Below, piece by piece: positions 38,001 to 47,420 of a stretch of DNA of 64,000 nucleotides. The notes beneath the pieces were generated by a model. That model did not search any database. It was not told the origin of the DNA and saw nothing but the letters and a program-made list of their open reading frames with translations. Position numbers and translations under genes: made by a program. Origin of the DNA: Ceratothoa steindachneri (Eukaryota; Arthropoda; Malacostraca; Isopoda; Cymothoidae); NCBI GenBank assembly GCA_963969495.1, contig OZ018319.1, positions 201,288,736 to 201,352,735 on the forward strand, in the 5' to 3' direction. Positions within the stretch are counted from its first letter, which is position 1; every line of letters begins with the position of its first letter.

Positions 38001-38127
38001 TACGACAATGCTTCTCAACATCATAAATCAAAATAGTTGTGATTTACGAAATTTTTAGGTTAAAAGGGCATGGGTAAATATACAAAAACTTATGAAAATA
38101 AGAAAATGTTGATTTTTAACAGGCCTA
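35028..38127 (+). mobile_element. 3.1-kb DNA element with about 172-bp terminal inverted repeats
   Basis: The left arm (35028-35199) runs from TAGTCCTGTTCAAAAATCAA to TCGGCCAAAAGGACCAG. The right arm (37957-38127) is its reverse complement with moderate mismatches (CTGGTGCTTTTGGCCGA to TTGATTTTTAACAGGCCTA). Between them lie the decayed frames of one large protein. The outer flanks (GGAAGGG on the left, GGGGAAGGG on the right) do not give an obvious target duplication. The structure is a class II element with long TIRs. The superfamily is not certain from sequence alone. Confidence 0.78.
35543..37717 (+). pseudogene. DDE-type transposase (C/DxxH class?) of the long-TIR element, decayed
   Basis: Several consecutive frames encode pieces of a protein family I recall as uncharacterised and multicopy in arthropods. 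They are a basic N-terminal region (35618-35977), AEQEAVVYVSNITWGKSTDK, EVPQSLAVLVSDPLSY with EGELLVVPVIDS (36404-36733), VLAYDTTSSKTRVRRAC in a second frame (catalytic Asp candidate), YRACTNHILENLPGTVWE (a CxxH motif as in hAT, Kolobok and related transposases), RLPRADYREMAELTFIVLG and LYSIKMLMFAYQLECNKASF. The last piece, QRNYLLQAVEF and NTTLTALKKQTLNN, lies at 37496-37717. Frame changes every 200-400 bp show inactivation. Confidence 0.6.
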
Positions 38128-38436
38128 GGGGAAGGGATGCTTAGAAGAAAAGCTAAAAAACTAGCGTGAGTTGGTACTGGGTATTCAGCGAGAAAACATG
38201 TACAGAATATTTATGCCATGCAGGAAAGTGTGAGAGGCAAATGAAGAAGCAGGAAAAAAAACGATAACACTGAGTGCCCGTGCGCTTACGTAACCGTTTC
38301 TCCACTCGCTTGTATGAAGGGAACAGGCGGTTGATTCGGATTTGATAGTTCTTTCGTGAAAGAGCTTTCATAGGTATTAAAGGAGTACCGAATTCCATGA
38401 ATGGGAGCTGCAGGAAGTGAAATGCTAAAAGGAATG

Positions 38437-39240
38437 GGCTAGGTAACTAGTATCATGTAGTACTCCTTTAAGCTTGGCCTAGTGCAGCAATTGGACATCG
38501 TGGCATCGGTTTCATAAGTGGATGGAAGACAGCTGGAGAGATGTTTATCTATTAACTTTCGACACAAGTCCACAATTCCATAATATTTGCAGCTGCAGAT
38601 CTTGGGTGCGAAAAGATCTGGCACTACATCTCATAAATGCTGTTGATTTCATGTTGGATGAATGTGGTGGCCACACCATTCGTGGAAACTCTACAGAATT
38701 TCCTTGAACCAATTCAGGGCAACTTGGAACCGATGATACAGTCCATTACCTTGCTACAATACCCCATCGATGTTGAGGTACATAAGGTAAATAAATCGAC
38801 ACAAATGATTACCTTACAAAGTAGCTTCAAACACTTGTTTAGGTGGATCGGCGGAACAAACCCTTTCCCTGTACATCACACTCAACATAACCATTTACTA
38901 ATGCCAGTATACATGACGACTGAAAACCCTGGTATCATGGCGTCTGAGCTACAGCCGAAACCTTTGGTACTATCCGCCCGAAACACCTAGAACACTGGCT
39001 CATCAGACCACGTTCCCCCGCTGCCATTCCTCTAAAGTCCATTTAGTGATGTCACAATTTCAGGTAGGACGCTGTCTCCAGTGTCTTGGTGTTAACAGGG
39101 ACACACTGGTGAATCCTATGCCATATTCTACGAAAGATAAACACCGTTGCACTGACCCGTTGGGTATGCTTCTGGTACCACCTGTCTTAACTATGGATGT
39201 GATTCTAGTAAGATATGGACAAGTAAGTTAAGTAATAGTG
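38437..39240 (-). pseudogene. Tc1-like transposase, decayed copy 1
   Basis: On the - strand the start of the remnant reads LTRITSIVKTGGTRSIPNGS then LLTPRHW, the HTH-to-catalytic linker of a Tc1 transposase. Further blocks correspond to the PLIHLNKCLTG/YF, catalytic DNAPCH and PPHSPDxxPI regions in broken frames. The + strand sequence (CTGGAGAGATGTTTATCTAT, GTTGGATGAATGTGGTGGCC) aligns along its length with the second copy at 45872-46800. Frameshifts are numerous and no frame exceeds 120 codons. Confidence 0.65.
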
Positions 39241-39818
39241 GAAAAGAATACCAATTAATCCAAGGGAATTAAAAGTGAACTGACTCATTGGGATGATAAT
39301 GAGTTGTATTTGGGAGCAGCAGTGAATAAAAATGTGTGGTCGAAGATAGTTGAACATCAATGAATCTATTTTGATATGAATTACGGAAGAAATTGTTTTT
39401 CCCATTAATTTTAAAAAAACGTAGTTGAACATAATTTACCAGATGCAAATTTTGATTATTAATTACTAAGTCATTTATATTGTGTACGAAAACCTTCCTG
39501 TTGACTAACTTAATGAAACTCACTGAATGAATTAAAACCTTTTCTTAGTACTTCTTTCAGCATCTTCAGGGGTGTTTTAAGGTTAAACCACTGAAGATTT
39601 AACTTTTGAACATTCAACGATCTTAACCTTTCAAAAACCAAAACCATAGGCTATCCATCCAAGATGGCGGGAATGATCTGAATTGATTCCCGTCAGTTCA
39701 TAATATTCCTCCAGAACCTTCGATTGAATACCTACATACTGTTTTTATATGATTCACAAGTGTATTATAGTTTAGAGTTTATGTTCGCCAAAGAATATAC
39801 AATGTAAGTATATGTACG
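39241..39818. other. Intergenic DNA between the Tc1 remnant and the mariner
   Basis: AT-rich sequence with short frames on the - strand (39205-39523) and no recognised domain. Confidence 0.45.
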
Positions 39819-39820
39819 TA

Positions 39821-39850
39821 CGAGGGGCGGTCAATAAGTTTTGCAATTCG
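39821..39850. repeat. Left terminal inverted repeat of the mariner
   Basis: This is the 3' end of the element relative to its gene. It starts CGAGGGGCGGTCAATAAG and pairs with 41085-41114 with four mismatches. Confidence 0.95.
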
Positions 39851-39886
39851 CATATAAGGAAACGAGATACTAGGAAAAGTGTTTTA

Positions 39887-40936
39887 TTATTTTTCAATAT
39901 AACTACCCTCGACTTCAATGCACTTGCGCCACTTGTCCCTGAGGCTTCGAATTCCCGACAACCAGAAATCTCCCGACTGCTGTGCAATCCACTCCTGGAC
40001 AGCGAGCTTGACATCTTCATCGTCCCCAAACCGGCGTCGACGCAGTGCAGCCTTAAGCTGGCGGAATAAAAAGTAGTCGCTAGGGGCCAGATCTGAACTG
40101 TAGTGGCGATGGTTAAGCTCCTCGAATCCACTCGCACACAGGGCAGCTTGTGCACTTCTGGCCTTGTGGACAGGGGCATTGTCGTGGAGGTGCAGGACAC
40201 CTCGTGTCAACTTGCCGCGCCGCTTCTGACGGATGCACTTCTTCAACCAAGCCAGTTCCTCGGCGTAATATTGGCCTGTGATGGTGCTTCCACGAGGCGC
40301 ATATTCCACCATCAACACTCCCTCAGAATCCCAGAAGATGGTGGCCATGATCTTCCCGGCTGAGGGTTGGGTCCGAAACTTGATGGGGGTCGGAGAACCC
40401 CTGTGCTTCAAGGTCATGCTTTTGAGCTTGGTCTCGGGATCCCAGTGATGGACCCACGTTTCATCATCTGTCACTATGCGTGACTCGAATCCTGCCGGGT
40501 CTTGGTTGTACAGGAGCAGCAGCTCCTCCGAACTTTGACGACGTTGAAGTCGATCATGGAGCGTGAGGTTTCTAGGGACCCAACGAGCAGAGACTTTGGT
40601 CATGGCCAAATTGTCGTGGATGATGTTGATAACACTTCCATGTAATATTCCAAGTTCTCGCTTGATTTTTTCTACCTTCACCCCTTTATTTTCGAGGCTC
40701 ATCCTCTCCACACGGGCCACATTTTTCTCGTTGGTCACGTCTGACGGGCGTCCTGGATGGGGGTCATCTTCAAGGGACTCACGACCATGGCGGAACTCCC
40801 CATTCCAGCGAGCAATGGTTGCATAGGAAGGGGCGGTGTCTGTGTACACTGCAACCATGCATTCATGGATCTCTTTTGCATTTTTGCCTTCCTTGATAAA
40901 AAATTTGATCACTGCGCGCTGCTCAACCTTCTCCAT
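39887..40936 (-). CDS. Mariner transposase, apparently intact
   Basis: The 349-residue protein catalyses cut-and-paste transposition at TA dinucleotides. The N-terminal third (about residues 1-115) is the paired HTH DNA-binding region with a GRPSD linker. WVPRNLTLHDR is the mariner WVPHxL-type dimer motif. Catalytic residues are in VTDDETWVHHWDPETK, LHDNAPVH and YSSDLAPSDYFLF; the second and third Asp are separated by 34 residues, giving the D,D34D signature. The only odd point is Ser where YSPDLAPSD is usual. Length fits the roughly 345-residue family norm, and the ATG at 40936 lies 148 bp inside the right TIR. No stops or frameshifts are present. The + strand frames here are shadows. Confidence 0.96.
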   Translation of the reverse strand: MEKVEQRAVIKFFIKEGKNAKEIHECMVAVYTDTAPSYATIARWNGEFRHGRESLEDDPHPGRPSDVTNEKNVARVERMSLENKGVKVEKIKRELGILHGSVINIIHDNLAMTKVSARWVPRNLTLHDRLQRRQSSEELLLLYNQDPAGFESRIVTDDETWVHHWDPETKLKSMTLKHRGSPTPIKFRTQPSAGKIMATIFWDSEGVLMVEYAPRGSTITGQYYAEELAWLKKCIRQKRRGKLTRGVLHLHDNAPVHKARSAQAALCASGFEELNHRHYSSDLAPSDYFLFRQLKAALRRRRFGDDEDVKLAVQEWIAQQSGDFWLSGIRSLRDKWRKCIEVEGSYIEK

Positions 40937-41084
40937 TGTTGAAAAATTTGTGACTCACGATCTGCGATCAGCTACTGTTTCTTAAATAGATGAGGCAGGA
41001 GCGTGCGGCTGCAGGTCCTGACTTGTCATAGCTTGTCCTAACACCCTCACAAACAGCTATCCTCCTTCCTCTGTTTTGCCCTAC

Positions 41085-41114
41085 CGATTCGCAAAACTTA
41101 TTGACTGCCCCTCA
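41085..41114. repeat. Right terminal inverted repeat of the mariner
   Basis: This is the promoter-proximal end of the element, ending GACTGCCCCTCA next to the TA duplication at 41115-41116. Confidence 0.95.
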
Positions 41115-41116
41115 TA

Positions 41117-42050
41117 TGTGGGATATTTGTTCGTCTTGGATATACAGTTTTTCTTAACGTCACCAAACCAGATTAGCAAACCAATTAGATGGTTCAATCC
41201 TTTCTTCGGTAATAGAAATGGATGAGTAACAAGTAGGTTCACCGATAATCCCTGTGTTTGCTTATTATGTTTTATCATGGTCTTTCTCTTTTCCTTTCAT
41301 TTGTCGTTTGTCTTCCTTCTATTCCTTCTTTCTTCATTTTTAGCGCCTATTTATAGCGTGTCATTAACGGTATTTTAAGTGAATTTTGATTCAACTGAAT
41401 ATATTTATCTATGCTTGATCCTGGAGGTTAGAAATCCCTGATTTCTGTTTCCCAATCAATTGGGGGATTAACATCAACGCAGATTATCGCCGCGCCTTCA
41501 AAAAGGACCCACAGCGGGTTTGGAAAGTGTATCATGGGTAGTCATGCTGCAACTAACATCTGAATGATTGTGTGCCCTCCCAACACTAACTATCTTCCAC
41601 ACATTCTTTGTTCCTCCATCTTCATCACCTTCTTTACAGATCTCTCCTTACACATATCTCTGGCGGAGATGCTCTCGTTGGTTTTCACTTAAAACTCCAT
41701 TAATAGGCACTCATTTAAAGCACCGTAAGTAGTTTCCTTCCTAAACATTTCGGGTTATGTCCGTTTCAACCGGTGGCTTCCTCTTCCAGAACAAGTTTAT
41801 GTTCAGGAGAGTTGCGAGCCTTCCCTCTCCCTAGCGATTCAAGGTGTCTCTTATATATTTTCATGTGGGTAACCCTCGGGTACCTTATATGTGGCTTTAC
41901 CTAACCTTCCTTAACACCTAAATCCGCCTAATCAATTTTACTTACTATAAAAAACTTTATTTGCCACGAAAACGACAAAAGATTACTATTTTTTCCTTTA
42001 GTTCATCATTACCACTGGAGCCGATAATGAGAGTCGTCACAAACGGATAA
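41117..42050. other. Intergenic DNA, no feature recognised
   Basis: I see no protein domain or clear repeat here. A pyrimidine-rich patch lies near 41280-41340. Confidence 0.5.
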
Positions 42051-42053
42051 TAT

Positions 42054-42300
42054 CATGGAAAAGATGGCACGTTGCCAAGGTTAGTTACCACGGTAACGTA
42101 AGAGAGCTGGTCAACAAACGTAATACATATCCGGGAAAATTTATAATGGTACGTTGCCAAGGTTACCACAGTGACGTAAGATGGTGTTGACCAAAGTATT
42201 TCATCTAGGGGAAGTTTATAATGGCACGAGTCATGTCTACCAAAGGGATGTAAAATTGAGTCAACAAACGTAATATCTCGTGAAAAATTTATAAAATAAA
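42054..42300. repeat. Tandem repeat of about 85 bp containing RFX-box-like words
   Basis: Three diverged units share TGGCACGTTGCCAAGGTTA, ACCACGGTGACGTAAGA, GTCAACAAACGTAAT and GGGAAAATTTATAATGG. The GTTGCCAAGGTTACC word resembles the RFX X-box consensus, and TGACGTAAG resembles a CRE half site. Regulatory meaning is speculative; the tandem structure is visible. Confidence 0.7.
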
Positions 42301-42889
42301 TTAGTGTTTAGATGTACTCATTTATTCTCGGATAAATTATTTAGAGTCGGGCATTCGATTCCTCATTCCCGAGTTTATTCGGGCAAATTTGTTAAGTGGT
42401 AAATATCTGAAGCAGGTGGTCATGGCTAATTTTATGTCAGTACTCATCGGTGCATCAGTCAGCTAACGTCTTTGGATAAACCAAGCAAAGCAGTGCCTAT
42501 ATTTACTCTACTTGTAGGGATGGAAAGGCGGTAGTATTTTTAGGGGCATTCATGCCCAGTGACCTGTCCTTGTGAAGAAAATTGTTAATCTTAATGTTAA
42601 TTCTGATAATACTGTTGATGTGTACTATCGTAGTAGAGTTTGGGTTCATATTTAGGTATAGAACTACCAAAATAAGCCCCAAAAAGGTGTGAGACAAACA
42701 AAAATGAACTAACCATAAAATTTGGGGGCAAATATTTTTTAAAAAAAGATAAATGTATTGAATTTGGTTATAAAATGGATACAATGGCAACCTTTCATTT
42801 CGTTACGTAGAAGGAAGGAATAATTTCCATTTGTTTTGATTTGTCTGGTTGTAAAATTGCAACTTCTATTAGACACCGAAATTCAGTTC

Positions 42890-44050
42890 TGAAATTTTAG
42901 AATTTGGAAAATTGCCAGTGAGAAAAACTCTCAGTGATAAAATTGCCAAATGGGAAATTTGCCAGTGGGACAAATTGCCAGTAAGGAAAATTGCCATATG
43001 ATTTAATTTAGTTAAAAATAGTTACAATTATCATCTCTTCACTACAACTTTGAAAAGTTTATGAATTACTTCAATTTCACTTAATTTTTTTTAATCCCAC
43101 CGGCATAAAGAGGCTAATTTCATTACTGAATTAAACCTAAAATTAGGCTAATCCTAAGATTAGGCTTGAAGTAAGGTTAGACCGAATTAGCAACTCAATG
43201 ATACAAGTATCTTAAATGTGGAACAATACGAGCATCCTAGTCATATTTGATGAGTTTGAACGCTTTTATAGAGATTCTGTTACCCTTAAATAATGGCGGT
43301 TGTAATTAAAAATGAACGTGGAGAAGACATCGGTATTGATGACCTTAAATATGCATATCATCAAGATGGAAAAAACAAGGACAAAACGAAAGTTTATCAG
43401 CAATGTGTATTAACAAAAAAAAAAAAAAAACGATCGTGCATGGCAAGATTACTTTCTAAATCCAAAGAAGATAAATATGAAATATTAAAACATATGAATG
43501 AACACAACCACGCGGAAACAAAAAGTGAAGTAAAAGCAAAATGTGAAATTGCAAAGTTAAAAGAAGAAACTCTCACAACTTATCAAGCTACTCGTACATT
43601 ATTAAGTTCTTGTTTGTACTCTTTAGAAGAATCTACGCCAATACAAAGAAGATGATGATAATTTATCCTCTTTTCATTCTGTGGGATTTAATCTACATGT
43701 TTTTTAAAGTTGAATTTTCATGCTCAGATTTTTCTATATTCAAATATTTAAACTTAGAATTAGCCTAATTTTAGGATTAGATTTAAAGTGAGAGAGAAGC
43801 AATTCCTAAACTTTTCATGCTGGTCGTGAAAACAGATTAATGTAACTATTTTTTAATTAAATTAAATATTTTACCTTTTTTTTTTACTTTTTCATAAAAA
43901 TATAGTCAATTTTAAATTAAATCGCATGTAATTTTCCTTACTGGCAATTTACGTCACTGGCAGTTTTCCTCAATGTCAGTTTTCTCAATGTCAGTTTTCT
44001 CAATGTCAATTTTCCCACCGTCAATTTTCCGGTCACGGAAATTGTAGCCT
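42890..44050. mobile_element. Candidate Mutator-like element with repeat-bearing inverted ends and a FLYWCH gene
   Basis: The left arm (42905-43010) and right arm (43912-44040) are inverted. The best part, 42972-43010 against 43912-43950, shares AAATTGCCAGTAAGGAAAAT and GATTTAATTTA. Each arm contains several copies of a 16-18 bp word of the AAAATTGCCAGTGAGG type. A second inner inverted pair (AAATTAGGCTAAT near 43139 and its complement near 43753) lies inside. The single gene in the middle encodes a FLYWCH-like zinc finger, a domain often fused to MULE transposases. No DDE domain remains. The exact ends and target duplication were not resolved. Confidence 0.65.
43293..43655 (+). CDS. Small FLYWCH-like zinc-finger protein (120 aa), transposon-associated
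   Basis: The 120-residue frame contains a C-x10-C-x21-H-x-H arrangement: Cys38, Cys49 in KRSCMARLL, and His71 and His73 in NEHNHAE. CxAR followed by HNH/HxH is the FLYWCH/WRKY-GCM1 fold pattern, a DNA-binding zinc finger found in Mutator-like transposases. The Trp/Phe part of the FLYWCH start is not obvious; the region before Cys38 reads YAYHQDGKNKDKTKVYQQ. A 16-nt A run at about 43415-43430 encodes the Lys stretch and is a frameshift hazard. The protein could be a truncated transposase N-terminus. Confidence 0.55.
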   Translation: MAVVIKNERGEDIGIDDLKYAYHQDGKNKDKTKVYQQCVLTKKKKKRSCMARLLSKSKEDKYEILKHMNEHNHAETKSEVKAKCEIAKLKEETLTTYQATRTLLSSCLYSLEESTPIQRR

Positions 44051-44189
44051 CACATATTTTGGGTGGTTTGTCTCTCTTTTAATTGTAACCAGTGTTTATC
44101 ATGGTATTGGTTTTATACACCCAGAACCAGTCTTGGTTATCTAGAATCAGCCTCATTCGGTTCGACTCTAGCGATAATTGAGCAAATTC

Positions 44190-44660
44190 GATTCATTAGA
44201 AACTAAAATCAACTCCGAGAATACTTTTATGCTCTACTGCAAAGCAAACTCTGATGAGGGAGATAAATATTATCTTGTACAATAAAGCAATTCATGACTA
44301 GTCAGACAAAATAGTGCAAACAAGCAATTATCGAGTTGTTAATAAGATTTTGCCGTGCCAGAGAGCAAATATGATTAGCTAGAAAAAATTATGCTGTGGC
44401 AGGAAGCAATCCATAATTAGTCAGATAATATTTATGTTGGGCTACGAAACAAACCTGATTTGCCCCCCAAATTATGTGCTAGAGAGGAAATTTCAATTCA
44501 TTAGATAAAAATTATTTCCTGCTAGATAGCACCTCCTGATAATTCATAAATTTATTCTGTGTGAGAAAGCAAACTCGGATAGATCATTAAAAATATGTTG
44601 TTCCAAGAATAAAATTCCGATTAGTCATAAAAATGTTTTTATAAAAGCAACAGATAATTA
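44190..44660. repeat. Degenerate tandem repeat, about 50-60 bp period
   Basis: Diverged units each carry GATTAGTCAGATAAAAATTA followed by ATGCTGTGCCAGAGAGCAA-like sequence. About eight or nine units are recognisable by eye. Nothing suggests coding. Confidence 0.55.
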
Positions 44661-44822
44661 GTCAGATAAGAATGATGCCTTATAAGTAAGAGCCTGGTTG
44701 ATCGGCAGATGAACCTACCTACTCCTCACCATTGTATATAACGTGATAAAAAATCATTCTTAGCTTCCCATTTGTAATTACAAGTGGCTGATTAAAGCTC
44801 TGAGCTGTTGTTGAATTAATCT

Positions 44823-44823
<1 letters not shown>

Positions 44824-44874
<51 letters not shown>
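44824..44874. repeat. (AAT)n microsatellite, LINE tail
   Basis: Sixteen to seventeen copies of AAT/ATA at the 3' end of the - strand LINE. Confidence 0.97.
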
Positions 44875-44875
<1 letters not shown>

Positions 44876-45813
44876 GTCTTTTGCAATGCGCTCTTCAAGG
44901 CCTGAGGCCTTCATAGAGCGCACGTTGTGCTGAGATGAGAATGGAAATTCAATGGATATTCAAGAGGGGGAGAAGGCATTTCTGAAAAAATGCGTTTTCA
45001 GGAGACGCTTAAATGTGGTGAGAGAAGGAGAAGACCTGATTTCAGCAGGAAGAGCATTCCACAACTTAGGGGCGCAGATTGAGAAGGAGCAGTCCCCCAT
45101 TGAGCAGAGGGATGAACGAGGAATATTCAAAAGAGGTGCATGTGATGACCGAAGGGCCCGAGGGACATGGCGTGGCGAGAGGGCAGAAGAGAGGTAAGAC
45201 GGGGCCTTGTTATTTAGGGCCTTAAATGTGAAGAGAAGTATCTTGAAGTGAGTACGGGATCTGACAGGGAGCTAGTGCAGTTCATGCAGCAAGGGTTTCG
45301 AGGAAGAAAAGCGAGGGCGACGGAGGAGAAGCCGGGCGGCATAGTTCTGTACAAGTTGAAGGGGGCGAAGAGAGGAGGATGGCAGATTCACAAGCAGAGA
45401 GTTACAGTAGTCAAGGCGTGAGGTGATGAAGGCATGAACAGCAGTCTCAAGACTTTGGCAATCAAAGTGAGAGCGAATGCGAGAGAACTTACGAAGGAAA
45501 CATAGAGAGGATTTGTTGACATTGCGGATATGAGGCTTAAAGGAGAAATGCTCATCAAAAACAACACCCAGATTCCTAACGCAGTCAGAGAAAATGATAG
45601 TATTATCGCCCAGAGTAAGCGAGGGAAAGAGAGATTTAGATTTTTTGACAAGAGCAGGGGTGACGACGAGGAGTGATTAAGCCTGAGGAGGTTGGTAGAG
45701 AGCCAGTCAGAAATAGAGGAGTAGGCAGCCAGTAGGTCAGTGATAGAGTAGGTTGTTCGTAAAAGGTCCTTGAACAATACCAAAATATCAGCCAGGACTC
45801 CTTTGATGGCCAC
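44824..45813 (-). mobile_element. LINE (CR1/L2-like) 3' end with (ATT)n tail
   Basis: Read on the - strand, this is the C-terminal half of a non-LTR reverse transcriptase. It shows ISDWLSTNLLRLNHSSSSPL, the LGIWVLF region (usually LGVxxD), AFALTLIAKVLRLLFMP, PLQLVQNYAARLLLRRPRFS, LPVRSRTHFKILLFTFKALN, NKAPSYLSSALSPR and ALRSS, then FSICAPKLWNALPAEIRSSP ending in FKRLLKTHFF. The 3' end on this strand runs into an ATT/AAT microsatellite (44824-44874), the usual simple tail of CR1/L2 LINEs. The 141-codon - strand frame at 45388-45813 is part of this RT, not a membrane protein. The 5' side is truncated. A few frame changes are present. Confidence 0.83.
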
Positions 45814-45871
45814 GATTCAATTAATGTTTGCTAACTAAATTATTAAAAAAAGAAAGTATGTAGGTATAACT

Positions 45872-46800
45872 TAAAGTGCCAAAAGTCATGGTATAGGTAT
45901 CTAGTATTGTGTAGCGCCCCCTTCCCTAGCCCGGAAGGGTGTAGCAACTTGACAGCATCAATTCTGCAAGTGGACGAAAGATCTCTGGAGAAATGTGGAC
46001 CCATGCCGTTTCGACAGATGTTCACAGTTCCATGATATTTGTATGTGTAGGATCGTGTGTATGAAGAGGTCTGTCAACCACGACCAATGAATGATTGATT
46101 GGTATCATGTCGGTTTTATGCGGTGGCTACAGAACTCTCCAGAATGTTCATCAAATTGATTCAAGGTAATTTTGGTCCGATGACAAAGTGCATTATCCCG
46201 CTCGAACATTCATTCGTTGTTGGGCTACATGAACTCATTTAATGAATGTAGATAATCATTAAGCATTGCAAAGTAGCAGTGATCGGTCAAATACGTGTTA
46301 ATGTGGAGAAGCGGACTTATCCCATTCCACGTGACCATACTACAGTATGGAAGCACTACCAGCTTGCATACTGAATCCTACCATCAGCCCGAAACACCTC
46401 CATCATAGGCTCATCGGACGAAGCTACCTGTTGCCAGTCTTGCAGAGTCTAATTAGCAACGTCACGCACCCACCTGAGGCGTTCTATCCGGTTTCATGGT
46501 GTTAGCAGCGGCAATCTGGTGGGTCTTCTGCTCCCATATCCTATAGAAGGTAAAGAACGCCTCTTGACTTGATAAATATGCGTATGGATCCTCCTAAACT
46601 GAATTTAGATGTGATTTGATCCAATGATCCTGTCTGTTATCATTACCAATTCTAACTAGCCACCGCTGGTTACCATCATTGAATCCCCGCATTGGGACCC
46701 TGCGCTGTCCACGGTAGCCGATAAGGCCTCACATGGGGTATTTTCCATACATACGTGACACCTTAGATCGATAGATGTTGAATATTCTCACAGTTTCAGA
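45872..46800 (-). pseudogene. Tc1-like transposase, decayed copy 2
   Basis: On the - strand: RRLNDGNQRW and NDNRQ (linker after the HTH), WNGISPLLHINTYLTDHCYF with AMLNDYLHSLNEFM, then the damaged DNAPCH region, PPHKTDMIPINHS (the SPDxxPIEHLWD block) and MGPHFSRDLSSTCRIDAVKL. These follow the block order of Tc1 transposases with the third acidic position degraded. Many stops are present. It is a sister copy of 38437-39240; both lie on the - strand. Confidence 0.75.
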
Positions 46801-46810
46801 AGTATCAGGT

Positions 46811-47420
46811 TAGAAATATAGAATCATAAACATAACCTCCATTGATTTCTAGAACTTCATTGAATCTGTCTATAGGTCGTGATGCAAAATATGAATCCAA
46901 CTCGTTTTTAATACATTCTCTTGATGTCAACCTAAAACAATCCAAATGGTTCTGTAATCTCCTACACAACTAATAATCAGAAGGAGCAAGGTCAGGAGGA
47001 TATGCAGATGAAGCAATTTTTTCCACCCGATCTCCTCCAAGAGATCTTTGGTCATTTGAATTAGGTGAAGATAAGGACGGGATTATCGTGATGTAGAATG
47101 ACACCCAATGTGTTGAATAAGGAGATCGCCTTTGGCCAAAAGCAGCTTTGAAACGACAAAGATGATTGCAGTAGAAATTAAAATTAATTGTTGTCTAACA
47201 ATTTGTTATGGACAATTCCATCAATATTCCACCATACATACACTTAACATGATCGTTTCTTTGATGAAATCTCTCTCTCGATTGTTGAGAAATTCTGTTT
47301 CTTCGACTGATCCACGAAAGGAGGCGTTTAATCTTATGATTAAGGATCCACTTCTATTCACCAATAAGAAGCCTGGCCAAAATTTGGTGTATGAAAACAT
47401 CGTGAACAAATCGCTCACAG
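46811..47420 (-). pseudogene. Mariner-type transposase C-terminal half, decayed
   Basis: The - strand gives GIVHNKLLDNN, then ISLFNTLGVILHHDNPVL (the HDNARPH block, second Asp), AYPPDLAPSDY (third Asp), RRLQNHLDCFRLTSRECIKN, ELDSYFASRPIDRFNEVLEI and NGGYV. This is the C-terminal catalytic half of a mariner transposase from a lineage different from the intact copy at 39821. An upstream trace may reach 47420. A stop follows SDY and there are frame changes upstream. Confidence 0.75.

Larger units (their letters stand above)
39819..41116 (-). mobile_element. Complete mariner transposon with TA target duplication
   Basis: The element spans 39821-41114 (1294 bp) and is flanked by TA on both sides (39819-39820 and 41115-41116). 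Its 30-bp terminal inverted repeats, 39821-39850 and 41085-41114, match at 26 of 30 positions and contain GTCAATAAGTTTTGC. It encodes one intact 349-residue transposase on the - strand. Length, TIRs, TA duplication and single ORF are all canonical for mariner. It is the only intact mobile element in the window and so probably among the youngest. Confidence 0.97.

Noticed and set aside
39812..40942. Four + strand frames of 61-87 codons overlapping the mariner
   Set aside because: They are antisense shadows of the intact transposase on the - strand.
45388..45813. 141-codon hydrophobic - strand frame that looks like a membrane protein
   Set aside because: It aligns with the CR1/L2-like RT C-terminal region and continues into further LINE blocks in other frames.
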